From contig NZ_JXUW01000008.1 in assembly GCF_000949255.1 (NCBI RefSeq), positions 41,066 to 105,065 on the forward strand: a DNA stretch of 64,000 nucleotides, in the 5' to 3' direction. Under the pieces are notes generated by a model, which was not told where the DNA came from, made no database searches, and saw only the letters and a list, made by a program, of their open reading frames with translations. Position 1 is the first letter of the stretch; each line of letters starts with the position of its first letter. Positions 60,561-64,000 of the stretch are shown here, piece after piece. The position numbers and the translations under genes were made by a program. The DNA comes from Ferrimicrobium acidiphilum DSM 19497 (lineage in GTDB: Bacteria; Actinomycetota; Acidimicrobiia; Acidimicrobiales; Acidimicrobiaceae).

Positions 60561-61501
60561 TGAAGACCGACCACGCCGGAGCGACGCCTGAGCCTTCTGG
60601 GTATCGGCGCGATCGGGAGTTGCCGATCCACCTAGTCCGTCCCTCGATGACGGTGCCTCAGCGGATCGCTAACATCTGGAGGTACCGTGACCTCCTAAAG
60701 GATCTTGTTGCCAAGGAGATCAAGGTCAAGTACAAGGATTCGGCTCTTGGGTTCATTTGGAGCCTTTTGAATCCGGCGATGTTTATCTTGATCTACTACA
60801 TTGTCTTCCAGAAGATACTGAAGAATGGTATCCCGTTATTCGCTATCTACTTAGCGACCGGACTCTTAGCTTGGAACCTTTTCCAATCCGGCGTTCTCGG
60901 TGCGACTGGTTCAGTAGTTGGAAACAGTGGACTAGTCAAGAAGGTCGCCTTTCCTAGGGAGATTCTGGCACTCGCCTCAGTGGGCTCAGCCTTCATCTTC
61001 TTCCTCTTTCAAACGGTCGTATTGGCCATCTTTTTGGTCGTCTTTCGGGTTGCGCCGAGCCCGCGTTTCGTGTGGTTGGTTCCACTCGCTCTTCTTGGAT
61101 TATTGATGTTCGCCTGCGCGTTAGCTGTGCTACTTTCAGGTGTCAACGTCTATCTGCGCGATATGCAGCACCTGATGGAGATCCTCCTCCAGGCATGGTT
61201 CTGGGCTACCCCGATCGTCTACCCGTTCATGGAACTCTCTAAGCAGTTGCGCGCACACGGGTTAACCTGGCTTTATCTTGCCAATCCAACGACCCCGGTC
61301 GCACTTACTTTCCAGAGGGCTTTTTATGTGAAGGCGAATCCGCTCGGGACGAATGGGACGATAGTGCACATTCTTCCTAACTATGGACCTATGTGGTATC
61401 TCGCTGTCCTTGGTACAATAATCGTTCTCAGTTTCATCTTCTTCCTGGTATCTGTCTATATTTTCGGTCGCCTGGAAGGGAACTTTGCGGAGGAGTTGTA
61501 G
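60560..61501 (+). CDS. ABC-2 polysaccharide export permease (Wzm-like)
   Basis: 313 residues from a GTG sharing one base with the clpP stop. After a cytoplasmic N-terminus (with YRDLLKDLVAKEIKVKYKDSALGFIWSLLNPAMF, the TagG/RfbA hallmark) there are six helices. It is the membrane half of an ATP-driven exporter for O-antigen, teichoic acid or galactan-type polymers. The partner ATPase follows with a one-base overlap. The polymer itself cannot be told, since no glycosyltransferase is adjacent in the window. Confidence 0.93.
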   Translation: MKTDHAGATPEPSGYRRDRELPIHLVRPSMTVPQRIANIWRYRDLLKDLVAKEIKVKYKDSALGFIWSLLNPAMFILIYYIVFQKILKNGIPLFAIYLATGLLAWNLFQSGVLGATGSVVGNSGLVKKVAFPREILALASVGSAFIFFLFQTVVLAIFLVVFRVAPSPRFVWLVPLALLGLLMFACALAVLLSGVNVYLRDMQHLMEILLQAWFWATPIVYPFMELSKQLRAHGLTWLYLANPTTPVALTFQRAFYVKANPLGTNGTIVHILPNYGPMWYLAVLGTIIVLSFIFFLVSVYIFGRLEGNFAEEL

Positions 61502-62730
61502 TGTCGACTGCAGTCGAGGTGGTGTCGGTCTCGAAGACGTTTCGGCTTTTTCAAGAGAAATACACCTCCTTAAAGGAAAAGGCAATTCACTTTGGGAAAG
61601 TACCTCACGAGGTATTTCCAGCCCTTACTGATATCAGCTTTGAGGTGCAACAAGGGGTTACTTTAGGATTGCTTGGGCACAATGGCTCTGGAAAGTCAAC
61701 GCTGCTCAAGTGCCTTGCTGGCATCCTGACACCCTCAACAGGTGAGATTCGTATTCGTGGTCGCATAGCTGCAATGCTCGAACTTGGAGCTGGCTTTCAC
61801 CCTGATCTATCTGGGCGTGCGAACATCTACTTGAACGCTGCCTTAATGGGTCTGTCGCGTAAGGAGGTCGACCAGCGCTTTGATGCAATTGTCGAGTTCT
61901 CTGAGCTAGGGCCGTTCATCGAGAACCAAGTGAAGTTTTACTCCTCAGGTATGTACGCACGTCTCGGTTTCGCGGTGGCGGTCAACATGGATCCAGACAT
62001 CCTTCTGGTCGACGAGGTCCTCGCTGTCGGCGATGCTAACTTCCAGCTTAAGTGTCTGGCCAAGATTCGTGAGTTTCAGGAGGAGGGACGGACGATTATC
62101 TTCGTCTCCCACTCTCCCGATCTCGTTCGAGCGGTCTGTTCAACTGCTTTCGTCCTCGACCACGGACGTCTGGTCGGTCAAGGCCCAACGGCGGAGGCCG
62201 TTGCGCTGTTGCAAAAGTTCCAGCTTTCGGGGTCTGGTTTGAACCATGATCCGAGTACCGAGGATCATCGCCTAGAGGCGGCTATTAGCCGGGATATCCA
62301 TTTGAACTCGTTGATGGTCAACGGCATGGATGCCGACCGTGGAGTGGAGTTAGCCGCCATGAGCCAGGTGGAGTTGGCGATCGCGATTGAGGATGTCGCA
62401 TCGCTAGCGGGATCCTGTCATCTAGAGGTGCTTATCTACAACGCCTCTGGGATTGCTCTCATCCGCGCCCATACCCGGGAGATGGATATGGAGCCGGTGT
62501 TGATTCGTGGCAGCGTTGAGGCGGTCGTACAGTTTGGGTCGCTTGCGTTGGCGGTTGGCTCCTATTCGATGCAGGTGAATCTCTACCACCCTCAGAGTGG
62601 GATGATGATTGAGAGTCGACGCTGGGACAATGCGATCATGATAGTCGGCGGGCAAAAGGGCGTTGGTGGGGTTATCGCAGCTGAGGCGAACGTCTTTGTC
62701 AAAGAGGTTTCGAGTCGTAACTTTCTCTGA
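61501..62730 (+). CDS. ABC exporter ATPase with C-terminal glycan-binding domain (Wzt-like)
   Basis: 409 residues from the GTG at 61501, preceded by GGAGGAG; the frame opens further upstream inside the permease gene without support. Walker A is GHNGSGKSTLL, the signature YSSGMYARLGFAVAV replaces LSGGQ as is usual in Wzt/TagH, Walker B is ILLVDEVLAVGD and the switch is VSHSP. From about 270 to 400 a beta-rich domain follows that resembles the Wzt C-terminal carbohydrate-binding module, which recognises the capped end of the exported polymer. It pairs with the permease upstream. Confidence 0.92.
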   Translation: MSTAVEVVSVSKTFRLFQEKYTSLKEKAIHFGKVPHEVFPALTDISFEVQQGVTLGLLGHNGSGKSTLLKCLAGILTPSTGEIRIRGRIAAMLELGAGFHPDLSGRANIYLNAALMGLSRKEVDQRFDAIVEFSELGPFIENQVKFYSSGMYARLGFAVAVNMDPDILLVDEVLAVGDANFQLKCLAKIREFQEEGRTIIFVSHSPDLVRAVCSTAFVLDHGRLVGQGPTAEAVALLQKFQLSGSGLNHDPSTEDHRLEAAISRDIHLNSLMVNGMDADRGVELAAMSQVELAIAIEDVASLAGSCHLEVLIYNASGIALIRAHTREMDMEPVLIRGSVEAVVQFGSLALAVGSYSMQVNLYHPQSGMMIESRRWDNAIMIVGGQKGVGGVIAAEANVFVKEVSSRNFL

Positions 62731-63073
62731 GTCGACTGCATGAGCGCACTGTATCGCTCCATTGCTGAGGACCTCGGAGATAGCCGGTGATTGGTTACCA
62801 GAATCGATCTAGACTCGGTCGATCTGGACTCGGGCGATTTGGTACTGTTCGCTCTCTGTTGAGACAGAGAGAATTATCAATCTGCTTGCTGTAAGATTCA
62901 AAAACCGATGCAAGGACCCCCGGCTGTGGATTCACTTGCGTATGTAACGGCGAGGGTCGCTCAATGTTCTTCAGAAGGCGACATAGCTAGCGTAGGACTG
63001 GATATACTCGAGTCACGTATCTGTGGACTGTCGAACGTCGGTCAACTAATAGAGGCGATGGAAACCTTGTGAT
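62731..63073. other. Intergenic region with a short 15-bp duplication
   Basis: About 340 bases with no supported gene. Two adjacent 15-base units (62805-62819 and 62820-62834) differ at two positions and continue into a partial third copy. The units contain CGATCT and GACTCGG. Confidence 0.45.
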
Positions 63074-63193
63074 GCAGTGCCAAGAGAGCAGTGCCAAGAG
63101 AGCAGTGCCAAGAGAGCAGTGCCAAGAGAGCAGTGCCAAGAGAGCAGTGCCAAGAGAGCAGAGCCAAGAGAGCAGAGCCAAGAGAGCAGAGCC
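63074..63193. repeat. 14-bp minisatellite, about 8.6 copies
   Basis: Six identical copies of GCAGTGCCAAGAGA (63074-63157) are followed by two copies of GCAGAGCCAAGAGA (63158-63185) and a partial ninth (63186-63193). There are no spacers, so it is a simple tandem repeat and not a CRISPR array. Such arrays gain and lose copies by slippage. It lies between the exporter operon and the IS4-type element. Confidence 0.95.
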
Positions 63194-63444
63194 CTGAGTA
63201 GTGCGGATGGCCGGGCCTTGTCTGGGCTAACTCAGGCTAACAAGCAATACCGTTAACTTAGGGACCGGCTCCTATGACATAGATAAGATCTTTGGCTGGT
63301 CTTGAGGGTTGGGGCCAGTTGCTATGGTTGGGATACTTGGTGGGATAGGGACTCATCCGTTTGCGAATCACACGGGGGTTGGAGCGCAACCTTCGTTTTG
63401 GGAGCACTTGGTCAAGGATTTGACAGCTTGCGCGGCTGAATGCT
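63194..63444. other. Flank of the IS4-type element
   Basis: About 250 bases between the minisatellite and the transposase stop. GTTAACTTAGGGACCGGCTC at 63252-63271 is a candidate inner or terminal inverted repeat of the element, but the other end is outside the window. A 54-codon open frame (63323-63487, plus) crosses the transposase end and has no known domain. Confidence 0.3.
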
Positions 63445-64000
63445 TCAGCGAGAACTTGAGGGGGAAAAACCCGGACTGGTTATAGCACTGGTGCGTACCG
63501 TCCGGAGAGAGCCAACAAATGAGAGCGCCACTGGGTCCCCTCGTGTGGATGCCGATACGTCATACATGAGTTCCCTGATGCCAAAGTGAAGGGTTAACAT
63601 CCCCCAGATCTCCTGGTAGACGAGCTCGGGAGACTGAGACCGTAACACTCTTCGTGCCTCCGACTGATGGGTCTTTAGTTCATCAAAGGCCGATTCGATC
63701 TCCCAACGTTTGGAGTAGAGTGCCGCTAGTTCATGAGCCGGTGCCACCTCGGGATCGGTGATGGTGCAAAAGAGCCTGTAGAAGAGATCCGGGTCCTCCC
63801 CTTCGGTGATCTGGTACTCAATCACCCTGAGCAGAAGCGGACTCTTTCTGCCCCTGTCCTTATGGTGATAGACGTTGCCAAGGTAAGAACCATCCTCGAG
63901 TTCGGCGACCGTCTCAATTCGGTAGTTGCTCTTTGCCCGCCAGAGGAGTTGGGCACCGGTGTTGGCAGCTCGCTGCCAGAGGTCGTAGCCAAAGAACCCT
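63445..64000 (-). CDS. IS4-family DDE transposase, C-terminal part (runs off window)
   Basis: About 185 residues are visible. The frame stays open to the window edge, and the first in-window GTG at 63825 is not the true start. The C-terminal catalytic block YSKRWEIESAFDELKTHQ is the Y-(2)-R-(3)-E-(6)-K signature of IS4-type transposases and holds the catalytic Glu. GFFGYDLWQRAANTGAQLLWRAKSN upstream fits the second DDE strand region. The first Asp lies outside. No frameshift is seen in the visible part, so the element may be intact. Confidence 0.88.
   Translation of the reverse strand, partial: GFFGYDLWQRAANTGAQLLWRAKSNYRIETVAELEDGSYLGNVYHHKDRGRKSPLLLRVIEYQITEGEDPDLFYRLFCTITDPEVAPAHELAALYSKRWEIESAFDELKTHQSEARRVLRSQSPELVYQEIWGMLTLHFGIRELMYDVSASTRGDPVALSFVGSLRTVRTSAITSPGFSPSSSR

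Noticed and set aside
61393..61500. Longer start for the Wzt-like ATPase
   Set aside because: The added residues are out-of-frame permease sequence; the GTG at 61501 has a good ribosome site.
62987..63181. 64-codon minus-strand frame over the minisatellite
   Set aside because: Its protein is just the translated 14-bp repeat (14-residue period) and has no other support.
63074..63193. CRISPR array
   Set aside because: The 14-base units abut with no spacers and no cas genes are present; it is a tandem minisatellite.
63323..63487. 54-codon plus-strand frame crossing the transposase end
   Set aside because: Short, no ribosome site, overlaps the transposase stop, and no domain is recognised.

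Overview
This window comes from an actinobacterium and most resembles the Acidimicrobiia (acidophilic iron-metabolising genera such as Ferrimicrobium, Acidimicrobium or Acidithrix). The evidence is the gene order, which matches actinobacteria such as Mycobacterium (glmU-prs-rplY-pth-mfd; mazG-eno-ftsB; manB-trm112-pgi/pmi-ahcY-hpf-secA; prfB-ftsE-ftsX-smpB-ssrA; mec-murI-rph-rdgB). Frequent GTG/TTG starts, moderate GC by eye, an acid-type sedolisin protease, and exported copper and diiron proteins fit the same picture. The genus is an inference.

Region 1 (1-10.0 kb), accessory and envelope: the end of a sensor kinase, a seven-repeat YVTN propeller surface protein, and a divergent MMPL exporter/TetR pair with a 32-bp palindromic operator between them. 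Next comes a small redox operon (tiny membrane protein, ferric-reductase-like flavocytochrome, exported FMN-binding protein, ApbE flavin transferase) that should carry electrons across the membrane through covalently bound FMN. A DoxX protein follows.

Region 2 (10.3-29.1 kb), metabolism: a single-chain transketolase/class II fructose-bisphosphatase fusion, an aldo-keto reductase, an MFS permease, an Mpo1-like protein and RmuC. A sedolisin protease heads a cobalamin run (cobI, cobU, cobS, cobD). A cupredoxin lipoprotein sits beside two tandem Tat-exported ferritin-like diiron proteins. An S9 peptidase and a GH30-like glycosidase close the region.

Region 3 (29.1-42.5 kb), housekeeping with insertions: a GlmU truncated before its acetyltransferase active site, then prs, L25, pth, mfd and a PpiC lipoprotein. 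An orphan form II CoxL-like molybdoenzyme subunit separates these from an inverted mazG-eno-ftsB block.

Region 4 (42.9-62.7 kb), housekeeping: a zinc-ribbon protein, a decayed TnpB (IS605/IS200 group) with its structured right end, manB, trm112, pgi/pmi, ahcY, hpf, secA, prfB, ftsEX, tmRNA and smpB. Then a JAMM peptidase, an FMN hydroxyacid oxidase, murI, rph, rdgB, tRNA-Leu(UAG), clpP and a Wzm/Wzt-type polysaccharide exporter.

Region 5 (62.7-64.0 kb), mobile and repetitive: a 14-bp minisatellite of about 8.6 copies and the 3' part of an IS4-type transposase running off the window. The best candidates for unusual biology are the transketolase-FBPase fusion, the cupredoxin/diiron cluster with long pre-Tat extensions, the flavinylation operon, the truncated GlmU and the palindromic MMPL/TetR control site.
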